NCBI GenBank assembly: GCA_024291935.2
Contig: CM044309.1
Coordinates: 3,224,001 to 3,288,000 of the forward strand
DNA length: 64,000 nucleotides
Reading direction: 5' to 3'
Source: Okapia johnstoni
Lineage: Eukaryota > Chordata > Mammalia > Artiodactyla > Giraffidae
This document shows, piece after piece, positions 54,441 to 64,000 of this stretch. Made by a program: the position numbers and the translations under genes. How positions within the stretch are numbered: position 1 is the first letter of the stretch; each line of letters begins with the position of its first letter. The notes beneath the pieces were generated by a model. The model worked only from the letters and a program-made list of their open reading frames with translations, was not told the DNA's origin and did no database searches.

Positions 54441-55209
54441 ATGTCAGTAAGGATTTGACTTAAAATTAACACCTGGTGACTGGTGTGATGCTGCTGTTTT
54501 CATCATAGAGCTATTCACGCTTTCTTGTGTCTTGCTTTCTTTCTACGTCACGGACGCATGGATGTTGATTCCTGCATGAGAAATGGGTTGTAGCCCTTAA
54601 TCGCCTACCTGGGATTCTGAAGGTGTTAAATTCATAATTCTGTCAGTAACATGCGCCTCCCACATGACCTGTACCACCATGCTCTCCTCAGGCTGCTGCT
54701 GGTCCTAAATATACCATGCGGGCTCTTTCCCTACTGAATTGTTACTTGCTCTGGTACTCTTAATTCTAGGAAGCTTCAATAAAACTATGTACGTAACTCA
54801 TCTATGCCTAGACTTTACATTACCTTTCCCATTGTAACATAAGGATTGTTGTACTAGTGGAAAAAGAGTGCTATTTCCCTTTATATTCCTCTGCCCACCT
54901 TTCTGCAGAATATTCAGTGGAGATCCCCAAGTTCAGGTCTAAGATTCACTGTTACGGGGAAAGAGCACCTCACCACTCAGCCCTGAATACCACCTTCATT
55001 ATTTCATTATCATCAAGCTGCATGCATTTTTAATGAACAAGTGATTCTTTGATATTTCAGTCTTGATATCCTAGTCAATCTTCTTCATTGGATTTTAGAT
55101 TTCCACTTACCTGGATAAGTTCCTGTAATTGTATTGTTCTCTGACAGCCTCTGCAGTGACTTCATAACTGATGAAATAGCCTAAACTCATAGTTTGCTGA
55201 TCTCCCCAG
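54441..55209. other. Unique sequence upstream of candidate exon
   Basis: No named repeat. Ends in a pyrimidine-containing stretch and CCCCAG that would be the acceptor for the next entry. Confidence 0.35.
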
Positions 55210-55424
55210 CTTCCCTGGCATTTGACATGCCTTTACTTCAGCCACCAGTGGTTATGCCAAGGCTTGAAAAGCCTTCGTTCAGCAGTACTCCACCTTCAAG
55301 TTCACAGCTAACAAACTCTGAACTGACAGTTGACAAATCTGAACCTGAATTTAACCCTGTTATATATTCTCCAACATTTATGCACCTCTATTCCTCTGCT
55401 GGAGGTGAAGATAATTTGTTTTAA
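55210..55424 (+). other. Candidate 3'-terminal coding exon, unidentified
   Basis: A splice acceptor-like TTGCTGATCTCCCCAG ends at 55209; AACTGAT about 35 bases upstream could act as a branch point. From 55210 the frame is open to a TAA at 55422-55424, giving about 71 residues. The peptide is Pro/Ser-rich then acidic (PLLQPPVVMPRLEKPSFSS, SELTVDKSEPEFNP, ending GGEDNLF), as in disordered C-terminal tails. No SINE or LINE similarity explains it. I do not recognise the protein, and no upstream exon is visible within the window. It could also be an exonised fragment, a retrocopy remnant or chance. Confidence 0.25.
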
Positions 55425-55640
55425 GCTTCCCAGTTAGTATCTCAAGATGGCCTCCTTCTTCGCCTGTGGAAGTTATACTCTGCTGCCGCCATTCTGTGTG
55501 GGCAGCAGGTGACTTTTGGTTTGTGTCTCTTGGGGAAAAATCAAACGAGTAAAAACGTTTTGTTTGTATTATTTAAAAACAATAAGTAATTAACACTGAT
55601 TACAAACTACTAGGTTTATTTCATATTTACAATTTAATAT
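55425..55640. other. Sequence downstream of candidate exon
   Basis: Would be 3' UTR if the candidate is real. No AATAAA is obvious before the Bov-A2 insertion. Confidence 0.25.
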
Positions 55641-55648
55641 GCATACAT

Positions 55649-55919
55649 GGGAAAAGGCAATGGCAACCCACTCCAGTACTCTCTCCTGGAAAATCCCATG
55701 GACAGAGGAGCCTGGTGGGCTGCAGTCCATGGGGTCGCTAGGAGTCAGACACGACTGAGCGACTTCACTTTCACTTTTCACTTTCCTGCATTGGAGAAGG
55801 AAATGGCAACCCACTCCAGTGTTCTTGCCTGGAGAATCCTAGGGACAGGGGAGCCTAGCGGGCTGCCGTCTATGGGGTCACATAGAGTCGGACATGACTG
55901 AAGCGACTTAGCTGCAGCA
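55649..55919 (+). repeat. Bov-A2 SINE with target-site duplication
   Basis: Two Bov-A monomers joined by the CACTTTCACTTTTCACTTTC linker, second monomer ending GACTGAAGCGACTTAGC and a short AGC tail. GCATACAT at about 55641-55648 and 55920-55927 is the likely target-site duplication. Low divergence. Confidence 0.95.
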
Positions 55920-55927
55920 GCATACAT

Positions 55928-56631
55928 ACATGATTGCATATATTATAGTACCATATATGATGTATAGATTACAACACCTGGATTTCAGTGGAAACTCTTT
56001 ATGACTCTAATCCTTGATATGCAATTTAAGATAATCTCATGGTCCTTTTTAAACTGTATCAGATTCTAGCCTTTCTGACTACTTCTCTGCTAATAGCTAC
56101 TTACTATCCTAATTGGACAGTTCATTCTTTTTCTAAGAGATAAAATTAGAATGTTTTCTCTTTATACTTAGCCAATTCCTTAACTTTTTCTATCCTGAGT
56201 GAAATAATTGCTGCAATAGACAGTTGAAAATTTTAATTCTCTAGTTTATGCCTTAAACCTTTAGTTAATTTTATTTTAAAAATAATATTATAATAGCAAA
56301 AGGTATTTTTAAAAATTTTATACCCACCTACTACCTAAATATTTTCATATTCTATAGCAACATGTTTTAAGATCAGAATATTGACATTAAGTGTGTCAAT
56401 TTTTTAATAATTTATAATTATAAAAATTATAATTGTTAAGTTTTTTATATAATTAAGATGAAAATGTAATCAGTGTATGATAGACACTGAAATGAGAGTG
56501 ATTTTAAAACATAAGTTTTTTCTCACATAAAAGTATGTCTTTTCCCTTTAAGGGCATGACCTCGAATTTGCATACATTAGTTCTGTGCTAATCCCACTGG
56601 ATAGAACTGGTTGCCACGGAGGCTTTAAATG
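55928..56631. other. Very AT-rich unique sequence
   Basis: No gene or named repeat recognised; long AT-rich stretch at 56260-56460. Confidence 0.45.
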
Positions 56632-56642
56632 TGGTCATTTTT

Positions 56643-56838
56643 AAATATATACTTACATGTGGAATCTAAAAAAATGATGCAAATGAACCTATTTTCAAAA
56701 CAGACACAGAGTCACAGACTTAGTGAATTTATGGTTACCAGAGGGGTTAGGGTGGGCGGAGCAATAGAATGGAAATTTGGGATTGACATGTAAACACTGC
56801 TATATTTAAAGTAAAATGCCTTTCCATGAAAAAAAAAA
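56643..56838 (+). mobile_element. Very short L1 3' UTR insertion with target-site duplication
   Basis: Ruminant L1 3' UTR phrases: 'catgtggaatctaaaaaaatgatgcaaatgaac', 'cagagtcacagacttag', 'ttatggttaccagaggggtt' and 'gggattgacatgtaaacactgctatatttaaa', ending in a poly(A) tail. Exactly flanked by TGGTCATTTTT at 56632-56642 and 56839-56849. A 196-bp, extremely 5'-truncated insertion. Confidence 0.93.
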
Positions 56839-57005
56839 TGGTCATTTTTTTTTTAAGGCAGCCATAAGCTTGTTTAAAATATAAACTCTTCTACTAAGGA
56901 TGTTAATGGTTATTGAGAGGCAACTAGCAGTCTCCACCTTCTGTATAAGTAAGACTTCTCTGGTCTTACTTCAGAAACAACTTTTTTGAGCTCTCATCAT
57001 AAGCT

Positions 57006-57672
57006 CAGTTCAGTTCAGTTCAGTTGCTCAACTGTGTCCGACTCCTTGCGACCCCATGGACTGAAGCACACCAGGCCTCCCTGTCCATCACCAACTCCCG
57101 GAGTTTACTCAAACTCATGCCCATCACGTCGGTGATGCCATCCAACCATCTCATCCTCTGTCATCCCCTTCTCCTCCTACCTGCAATCTTTCCCAACATC
57201 AGGGTCTTTTCCAGTGAGTCAGCGCTTCACATCAATAAGCAGGGTGATAATATACAGCCTTGACGTACTCCTTTTCCTATTTGGAACCAGTCTGTTGTTC
57301 CATGTCCAGTTGTAACTGTTGCTTCCTGACCTGCATACCGATTTCTCAAGAGGCAGGTCAGGTAGTCTGGTATTCCCATCTCTTTCAGAATTTTCCCCAA
57401 TTTATTGTGATCCACACAGTCAAAGGCTTTGGCATAGTCAATAAAACAGAAATAGATGTTTTTCTGGAACTCTCTTGCTTTATCAATGATCCAGCGGATG
57501 TTGGTAATTTGATCTCTGGTTCCTCTGCCTTTTCTAAAACCAGTTTAAACATCTGGAAGTTCACAGTTTCCATATTATTGAAGCCTGGCTTGGAGAATTT
57601 TGAGCATGACTTTACTAGCATGTGAGATGAGTGCAATTGTGTGGTAGTTTGAGCATCCTTTGGCATTGCTAG
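57006..57672 (-). mobile_element. BovB LINE, antisense, internally deleted, with target-site duplication
   Basis: Antisense 3' end (57006-57234) jumps directly at CACATCA/ATAAGCAGG to the reverse transcriptase region (57236-57672). The catalytic-motif region and about 0.75 kb between are absent. One 10-bp duplication ATCATAAGCT at 56996-57005 and 57673-57682 flanks the whole, so it is a single insertion. RT motif residues G-V-R-Q-G-C-I-L-S-P remain readable on the minus strand. Confidence 0.94.
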
Positions 57673-57682
57673 ATCATAAGCT

Positions 57683-57802
57683 AGATCCTGGTAATTTAAA
57701 AATGAGTGGAATATAATCTTTCCCCTGGAGATTTTAAGCTAGTCCTTGTGATAAGGAGAGGCAGAAGACAGATGTTAAGATACCGTGTCAACTTAGGAAT
57801 TG
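57683..57802. other. Short spacer between two BovB copies
   Basis: 'ggtaatttaaaaatgagtgg' and following may be old repeat; nothing definite. Confidence 0.3.
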
Positions 57803-58306
57803 TTGTTCAGTCGCTAAGTTGTGTTTGACTTTGCAACCCCATGGGCTGCAGCAGGCCATGCTTCCCTGTCCTTTACCATCTCCTGGAGTTTGCCCAAATA
57901 CATCTCCATTGAGTCGATGATGCCATCCAACCATCTCATCCTCTGTCACCCCTTCTCCTCCTGCCTTCAATCTTTCCCAGCATCAGGGCCTTTTCCAATG
58001 AGTCAGTTCTTCGCACCAGGTGGCCAAGGCATTGCAGCTTCAGTTCAGCATCAGTCCTTCCAATGAATATTCAGGGTTGATTTCCTTTAGGATGGACTGG
58101 TTTGATTTCCTTGCTGTCCAACGGATTCTCAAGTCTTCTCCATCACTACAGTTGTAAAACATCAATTCTTTGGCACTCAGTCTTCTTTATGGTCTAACTG
58201 TCATACCTGTCCATGACTACTGGAAAAATCATAGCTTTGACTAGATGGATCTTTGTCAGCAAAGTGAAGTCTCTGCTTAATAATATGTTGTTTAGATTTG
58301 TCATAG
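57803..58306 (-). mobile_element. BovB LINE 3' end, antisense, diverged
   Basis: About 500 bases of the antisense 3' end ('catctcctggagtttgcccaaatac', 'tcttcgcaccaggtggccaagg', 'tcctttaggatggactgg', 'gtccatgactactggaaaaatc', ending 'aatatgttgtttagatttgtcatag'). Same orientation as the adjoining copy but more diverged, so a separate, older insertion. Confidence 0.93.
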
Positions 58307-59719
58307 GAATGGGGTCATTATCGCAGTTTATAGGGGAGGGGTGGAAACCTCTAGAGATGATTAGGTATTAGTGAATGAATTTTAGTTTAATTAGAATTTT
58401 CCAGGTGAAGAATGGGCTAAGACATTCTAGGTAGTGAGGTGTATCATAATACATACCAAAATAAAAGGATTCCTCTTTGGCAGGTTTTAAAGCAGTAGAA
58501 GTCCATTAACTGGGGAGAGTATGGAATGGCGATTTATTTGGGATATCTTGATAAAATATTTTTTGTTTTGCTTTGTTTCTGTTTTATTGTTACTATAGGT
58601 TATGTTTTGAGAGTAGAATAAAAAAGAATCAGAAGAGCATATACTATAAATAGTTTGTTTAATGCCACTGGGGAAAGTTAATTCGGAAAGGATTATAGAG
58701 TTTGCCAAAAAGATTTTAGAGTTTGCTTTAAAAGGACCAAAACTTTTACACTGAAAGAACTGATGGGCTTTGGTTGCTGTTTTATACATATTTGAGTCTG
58801 TTTCATTCAGAACCTTCACAGCACCGTTAATTATTGGGGCCATCGTGGTTGTGTTCATTGTCCCTCCAGCACAACAGGAGCTGTTCCAGCCAAGCGGTCG
58901 TGGGCCGTGACAAATGCTGAACAACTGCAGGGGACGTCAGGGTTAGCTCACTCTCTATCTAGACTGAGGGATTTGTCAGTTTTCAGAATGACTTCTTTCA
59001 AAACCAAGCTACCCCAGGTGTTCTTAAATGTGAAGCTTTTAAAGAACTCTTCATGAAGTTGTCATACGGTGTTAATGCACAGTGAACATCGTTCATTAAG
59101 TCTACACTAATCTGACAGACATTATACTTCACATAATTACTACCTCCTGCATTACCTGTGTCCTTTGTGAGCTTAAATTTCACCTGTCAACAGCAGTCAC
59201 TTTGGAGTGTGATATTTGTATATATGAAAGTCTTGCCTTGGCAAAGGTGTACTTGAAAGGTAATGCCTTAAGCCGTGAACTTTTGCACTTTTGTCCGCTT
59301 CATTTATTGCCTTTTTTTCCATAGAGTTTTAAGGTTAATGTTCATTGTGTCTGTTGTAATATAAGTATTTTCTTTTACTAATGCAATATAAATCACTGTT
59401 ACCTGTTATTAACTAAGCAGATTCTATTAGAACTTCTTTATCCTCATAGAAATTTAATTTACCATAAGTTTCTTGGATTTTAAATGACAACCATGTTGTG
59501 GAGATTACCTTTTGTTTTGTATAGTGAGAATGTAGAATGATTTGATGCCTTTAGATGCAGACATGGGTCTTTCTGTTTTCAGAAAAGTCTCTTCCTCATT
59601 GGAAAGCATATTGGATAAATCCCTTCAAGACATTTTAAATGCACAAACTGGTAAATCAGAAAAATAATATATTCTCATGAATACATAAATAACTTAAAAA
59701 TCATAAATAAAATTGATAT
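58307..59719. other. AT-rich unique sequence
   Basis: No gene recognised. A 145-codon minus-strand open frame (58487-58924) has no family resemblance and includes Lys/Thr-rich low-complexity encoded by AT-rich DNA; I do not call it a gene. Confidence 0.4.
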
Positions 59720-60165
59720 CAAAAATTTAGCAAAAATATGGATATTAAATTCATCAATGCAAATGGTAATAAATATGTGAAAAAATGCAAAACCTTACTG
59801 GGATAACAGAAATGCAATAAAAGCATGATGAAATACTAATATTTCTACTTATCTGATTATAAAGATAAATAAAAAGTATTAGGCTCAGTAGTTTGGGTCC
59901 ATAAAGACATAAACACTTTAATCTTCTGTTTACAACAGTACAGTTTTTAGTATTTCTGGAAGACAGTTTGGCTATATATTCTACAATTTAAATGTCATGT
60001 TATTTACATCCCCATTTTGATAATTTTATACAAATATATGCTAAGGAAATAGTAGTGCAAAGACATAAAGATGCCTGCATAATATGGCTCATGTGACATG
60101 TTTATTGGTCCTGAGAACTGGAACTATCCAAAGTTATCATCCGCTGAGAACTGGCAGAATACCAT
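59720..60165 (+). repeat. Old L1 (L1M-type) ORF2 3' fragment
   Basis: Weak but ordered matches: 'aatgcaaaaccttactgggataacagaaatgcaataaaa', 'tttctggaagacagtttggctatatattctac', 'tgctaaggaaatagtagtgcaaagac'. Heavily diverged. Confidence 0.55.
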
Positions 60166-60213
60166 ATGGTGCCTTCATCAAATGGTTATTTTTCAGCTAC
60201 TATGTTGTAAGTG

Positions 60214-60444
60214 GGGCTTCCCAGGTGGCACTGAGGTAAGAGAACCCGCCTATCAATGCAGGAGACATAAGAGATGTGGGTTTGACCCCTGAGTTGGGAA
60301 GTTCCCCGGGCAGAGGGCATGGCATTCCATTGCAGCTTTCTTGCCTGGAGAATCCCGTGGACAGAGGAGCCTGGTGAGTTTACAGTCTATAGGGTCGCAA
60401 AGAGTCAGATATGACTGAAGTGACTTAGCATGCACACGTGCGTA
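60214..60444 (+). repeat. Bov-tA SINE with target-site duplication
   Basis: Head GGGCTTCCCAGGTGGCACTG, body and a short CACACGTGCG end. TTGTAAGTG at 60205-60213 and 60445-60453 flanks it. Confidence 0.94.
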
Positions 60445-60453
60445 TTGTAAGTG

Positions 60454-60824
60454 ATGAGTAAAAACAACAGTTTCTCTTCCAAATGCTCTTCCCTTTGCTT
60501 CCTTCACAGTATACCTATATTTGTCTCTGAGTATCTGGATTTTGCCTCTCTTGGAAGGTTCATCTTCCCCAGCCCAGCAGTTAAATTCTGAATTTCACGA
60601 AGTTCTACCTCTCATTTCCTTTCTCATACTCTTTCCTTCAGTCTTGCTTTTTTTTTTTTTTTCAAATTGTCATTGTTGACCAAGTCATGAGTCATGAAAT
60701 CAATACATTGAGCAGTAACCAAGAATTTGAACATTTATTGCAAGGAAAATAGAGTGTGCAGAGGTACAGATATGGTGGAATTTTTGAGGGATTTCAAGAA
60801 TTTCTGTAAACTAAACTGTTGTGT
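60454..60824. other. Unique sequence with T-run
   Basis: A T-run at about 60649-60662; nothing else recognised. Confidence 0.4.
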
Positions 60825-60889
60825 GTGTGTTAGTCACTCAGTCGTGTCCGAATCTTTGCGACCCCATGGACTGTAGCCCACCAAGCTCC
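60825..60889 (-). repeat. Bov-A SINE fragment, antisense
   Basis: Tail-side 65 bases only: GTGTGTGTGTTAGTCACTCA, GCGACCCCATGGACTG, CCACCAAGCTCCT, then abrupt end. Strongly 5'-truncated. Confidence 0.9.
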
Positions 60890-61055
60890 TGTTATATACA
60901 TCTGGGCAAGATTTATGAATTGATTCTGGTGAGAAGGCCATGGAGGGCATTGTATGCTATGCACAATGGATAGTATTTTATCTTAAAAATGATGAAGAGA
61001 TGCTGATATTTTAAGCTAGATTTTTTTTTTGGTGGAATTTAATATACTTTCTCTA

Positions 61056-61269
61056 TGGGTTTCCCAGGTGGCATTAGTGGTAAAGAACCCACCTGTCAAT
61101 GCAGGAGACACCAGAGACACAGGTTCCGTCCCTGGGTCAGGAAGATCCCCTGGAGGAGGAAATGGCAACCCACTCCAGTACTCTTACCTCTAGAATCCCA
61201 TGGAGAGAGGAATAGTTCTTGGGGTCGCAAAGAGTTTGACGCGACTGAAGTGACTTAGCAGCAGCAGCA
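61056..61269 (+). repeat. Bov-tA SINE
   Basis: Head GGGTTTCCCAGGTGGCATTA, body GGCAACCCACTCCAGTACTC, GACTGAAGTGACTTAGCAGC and an (AGC)n tail. CTCTAT repeats on either side (61051 and 61270) as a possible short target-site duplication. Confidence 0.92.
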
Positions 61270-61275
61270 CTCTAT

Positions 61276-61634
61276 AAACAGAAAGAGTTGTGCAGATTTA
61301 TTACATTTACTGAAAATGTACATAAGACATTGTAACATCCTGATGTATAGCATGATATTTATGCTCATCAAAACATCTCTGCAGAAACTGATCTTGTATC
61401 AATAATACTTTAAGAAATAATTCAAGTAGCTAGTCACCATAATATTCATCATTGTAATTTCAGAGATATTTCACTTATAACAACTATCTGTGATCTTTAC
61501 TATTAAAGCAGTAGCCCAGAGCACGTGTGTCTGAGATCACAGAAACAGGAGTGTTCATCTTATCCTATACACTTACGATACGTGTGACTCTGGAGTCCCA
61601 GCATTAAATTCTTATCTCGTTCTCATGTCACTTG
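61276..61634. other. AT-rich unique sequence
   Basis: Nothing recognised. Confidence 0.35.
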
Positions 61635-61722
61635 GATGTGTGTGTGCATGCTAAGTTGCTTAATTAGTGTCCGACTCTCTGAAGCTAAGAACTTTAGCCC
61701 ACCAGGCTCCTCTATCCACAAA
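61635..61722 (-). repeat. Bov-A SINE fragment, antisense, diverged
   Basis: TGTGTGTGCATGCTAAGTTG, GTGTCCGACTCTCTG and CCACCAGGCTCCTCTATCC, with a damaged middle. Head absent. Confidence 0.8.
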
Positions 61723-63419
61723 AACCCAAATTCACATTTTAAAGTAGCAGCTATTTTTGATAGATTATAGACCCTTTGAAATTGGACTCCACATATTTCT
61801 TCAAGCATCCTCAGAAATCCCCATAAAGCTGTGTCTTCATTATGCATACTAAAGTCAATAACTGTGCTCATAGTTACGAGTCCGTGGCAGAGATGAAGAA
61901 AGGCCTTCTGAATAAGAAAGCCTTACCTGAAAAGCCTAGGCACACTATTTTTTCCCCCAAATTTTTGTCAGTGAAGTGCATTTTGCTATTACTAAGCTAT
62001 GCAGAAAAAAAGTCAACCAGTTTATCATTGTCTTATTTTCTTATATCATTGACAATGTGGGAATAAATATTAGACATGTCCTGACTTGTTAAGCATAATA
62101 TTCTGTAATCAAGTGCATAGCTTCCATGTTTTCTGGATGATTCAGTCATGATTATAGTCTTACAAATCATAATGATTCCTTAAAGTTATACAAAACATTA
62201 TGGTAAATAGGTATAGGCTGTATTATATGAATCATGGGAAATTACATGTTTGTGTTGTGAAGTTCATAAAATAATCAAAGCTATTTAACTGTTCATTTCA
62301 TAGCCCCTCCTGCAACATTTGGCAGTTCTTGAATCTCCTTTTTGTAGGTCTTCTACCTTCCATGTCTTACAGGATTTCAGCTTCTCTTGGTGCTGTAGCC
62401 AATGTGGCTTTCTCAAATAATGTCTTGCTTATAAGGAAAAGACAGTGACTTTCGTGTGTAAAACAGAAGGGCATTTTGTTAAAATGTCATCTTGAAGTGT
62501 CATCTCACTTTTTTTGAGCCTTACAGGTCTGGGTGCCTGTCATATACTCTTCTTTTAGTACTTTCAGGGTCAGATTCTCCAGAAAATACAGGAGGCATCT
62601 GGGAAGGGAAAGGGTCTACAGCCGGAGAAAGGGAAATGAAAGCATTAAACAAGGTTTGATCCAGTGCCCATTATTTTTAGATAGTCTGATTCAAAAAAAA
62701 AAAAGGGCAAAGGAGAAGACATTCACAAGAATGAGAAATGAAAATAGAAGGATTATACAAGGTCTGATCCATTAAAAAAAATCAAAGACACAAAAAGTTA
62801 GTAACCAAACTATCAATGAAGGAGCACGTTACTAAAGAGCCATCTTGACTTTATTTTTTGTGAAGAATATTGATGATGATGTCCAGGTATTTAAGGATTT
62901 TCACCTTTTAAATGTCTCTGAGTTTGTGATTTTAAACTTGTACCTATTTCCCTGTTACCTCTGCCTGCTGGTGTCTTCCTAGTGAATTTCATGAGAGGAT
63001 CTGAGAGCTGAGAAGGCCTCTGATACAAGTGTGCCTGGATAATGGCAGCAAAGACGCATCCCCAGAGCCCATTCTCTGGATTCAGAAACTGAGCTAAGAT
63101 CCAGAAGTAAACCTAGACAATTAAATCTTATAGAAGGTCCCTGGATGTTTTCTCTAAAAATATATCAGTGGTCCTTTTATTTCACACCACTTAGGCATAA
63201 AAACAGACTGTACTACCTTCCTGAGCTAAGGAACAAAGTTCCCAGAAAGGGAGAGGAAGACAGAAATACTCTTAAATGTTTTACGGAAGCGTAATCACAG
63301 CTGCTTTAGACTCCATTTATCTGTGGTTAATTATGTACTACTTACTTCTTTTGGTTTTCATTGTATTCATTGCCAGGAAAATTATCTAAAGCCTGACTAT
63401 GAATTAATACATTTTTAAA
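61723..63419. other. Unique AT-rich sequence
   Basis: No gene or named repeat. A diverged direct repeat at 62625-62775 is noted among the findings. A-run at about 62693-62704. Confidence 0.4.
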
Positions 63420-63605
63420 AATTGTGGTCCGAACACTTAATATGAGATCTGTCCTTTTAACAGAGTTTAAGAGAATAATACACTATTGTTGACTATAGAT
63501 ATAATGTTTTACAGCAAATCCGTGAGCTTATTTACCTTACCTTACTGAAACTTCATGCCCAGCAATTAATAACTCCATTTTCCCTTCCTTCTGAATTTAC
63601 ACTTT
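63420..63605 (-). repeat. L1 3' UTR fragment, antisense
   Basis: 'gtccttttaacagagtttaagagaataatacactattgttgactatag' and 'cttactgaaacttcatgcccagcaattaataactccattttccc' match an antisense L1 3' UTR seen widely in mammals. Confidence 0.6.
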
Positions 63606-63907
63606 TAAATAGATGATTCATACCTTACTTTTATGTGCTAATATGGGACAGCTAACTGCTTTTTTTCAGTTGTTTGATCAGTCTTTCTTGAATATCAGTG
63701 AAATGACACATAAAAGTACAGAGCCAGAGGTGTCTTTTAATACTGATGTTCTTCTTATAATTGAAACACCTGTTTAAGGCATGATGGATACTATTAACAT
63801 GAATTAAAAGCAGAGTTTATCTTTAGAAAGTTCCCAGACTAATAGGGGAAATAATACATGTATCTTAATAATAACTAAAATAGAAAAATATTAAGAACCC
63901 TTAATAT
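63606..63907. other. AT-rich unique sequence
   Basis: No repeat, exon or RNA gene is recognisable before the terminal BovB. Confidence 0.35.
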
Positions 63908-64000
63908 TTTGAACTGTGGTGTTGGAGAAGACTCTTGAGAGTCCCTTGGACTGCAAGGAGATCCAACTAGTCCATCCTAAAGGAGATCAGTCCTGGGTGT
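63908..64000 (+). mobile_element. BovB LINE, sense, cut by window edge
   Basis: Begins TTTGAACTGTGGTGTTGGAG and is near-identical to the matching segment of the copy at 44.88 kb for all of its visible 93 bases. Its 3' end lies beyond the window. Confidence 0.95.

Noticed and set aside
58487..58924. 145-codon minus-strand frame
   Set aside because: No recognisable domain, atypical low-complexity composition and no splice or promoter context; AT-rich chance frame.

Overview
The window is nuclear DNA of a ruminant, most probably a bovid. The evidence is the repeat content: many copies of the BovB (RTE-clade) LINE, Bov-tA, Bov-A and Bov-A2 SINEs (tRNA-Glu head and/or BovB-derived tail), one CHR-type SINE shared by ruminants, whales and hippos, a ruminant-type mariner MITE, and older mammalian layers (L1, L2, MIR, MER5-like). 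The sequence does not let me choose between cattle, buffalo, sheep and goat. There are no prokaryotic operons, phage genes, CRISPR arrays or convincing intact host genes. It reads as intergenic or deep-intronic sequence: AT-rich, CpG-poor, with stops in all frames apart from repeat-derived open frames.

Layout. 1-8.6 kb: mostly single-copy AT-rich sequence with two Bov-tA SINEs, a compact CpG-dense patch near 2.9-3.05 kb, an L2-like stretch, two short protein-like open frames near 6.2-6.8 kb and an old L1 3' end. 8.6-10.8 kb: a 2-kb antisense BovB ending against a SINE. 10.8-18.7 kb: unique sequence with CA/TG microsatellites, SINEs and old repeats. 18.7-20.5 kb: a (TA)n tract, a sense BovB and an L2. 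23.2-24.0 kb: an old mammalian repeat. 25-27 kb: MER5-like element, SINEs and an antisense L1 3' end. 30-34.9 kb: CHR SINE, Bov-tA, BovB and a probable solo endogenous-retrovirus LTR. 36-40.9 kb: the quietest part. 40.9-47.6 kb: the densest retroelement cluster (six BovB insertions in both orientations plus nested SINEs, one with a perfect nested tandem duplication). 47.6-64 kb: mixed unique sequence, a mariner MITE, an inverted Bov-A pair, two BovB copies near 57-58 kb, old L1 pieces, further SINEs and a BovB running off the right edge.

The coding material I can name with confidence is BovB reverse transcriptase, always 5'-truncated and without the endonuclease domain. The copy at 43.9-45.25 kb is the best preserved (YADD catalytic motif and a 207-codon open frame). 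Three short frames bounded by splice-like signals (6218-6366, 30443-30604, 55210-55424) are the only candidates for host exons; the last is the most persuasive, and none is identified. I found no undescribed functional system. The best leads are structural: nested and inverted duplications, an internally deleted BovB bounded by one target-site duplication, two insertions into one target site, and inverted BovB copies that could form long dsRNA if transcribed. All identities are by eye from consensus phrases I recognise; no alignment was run.
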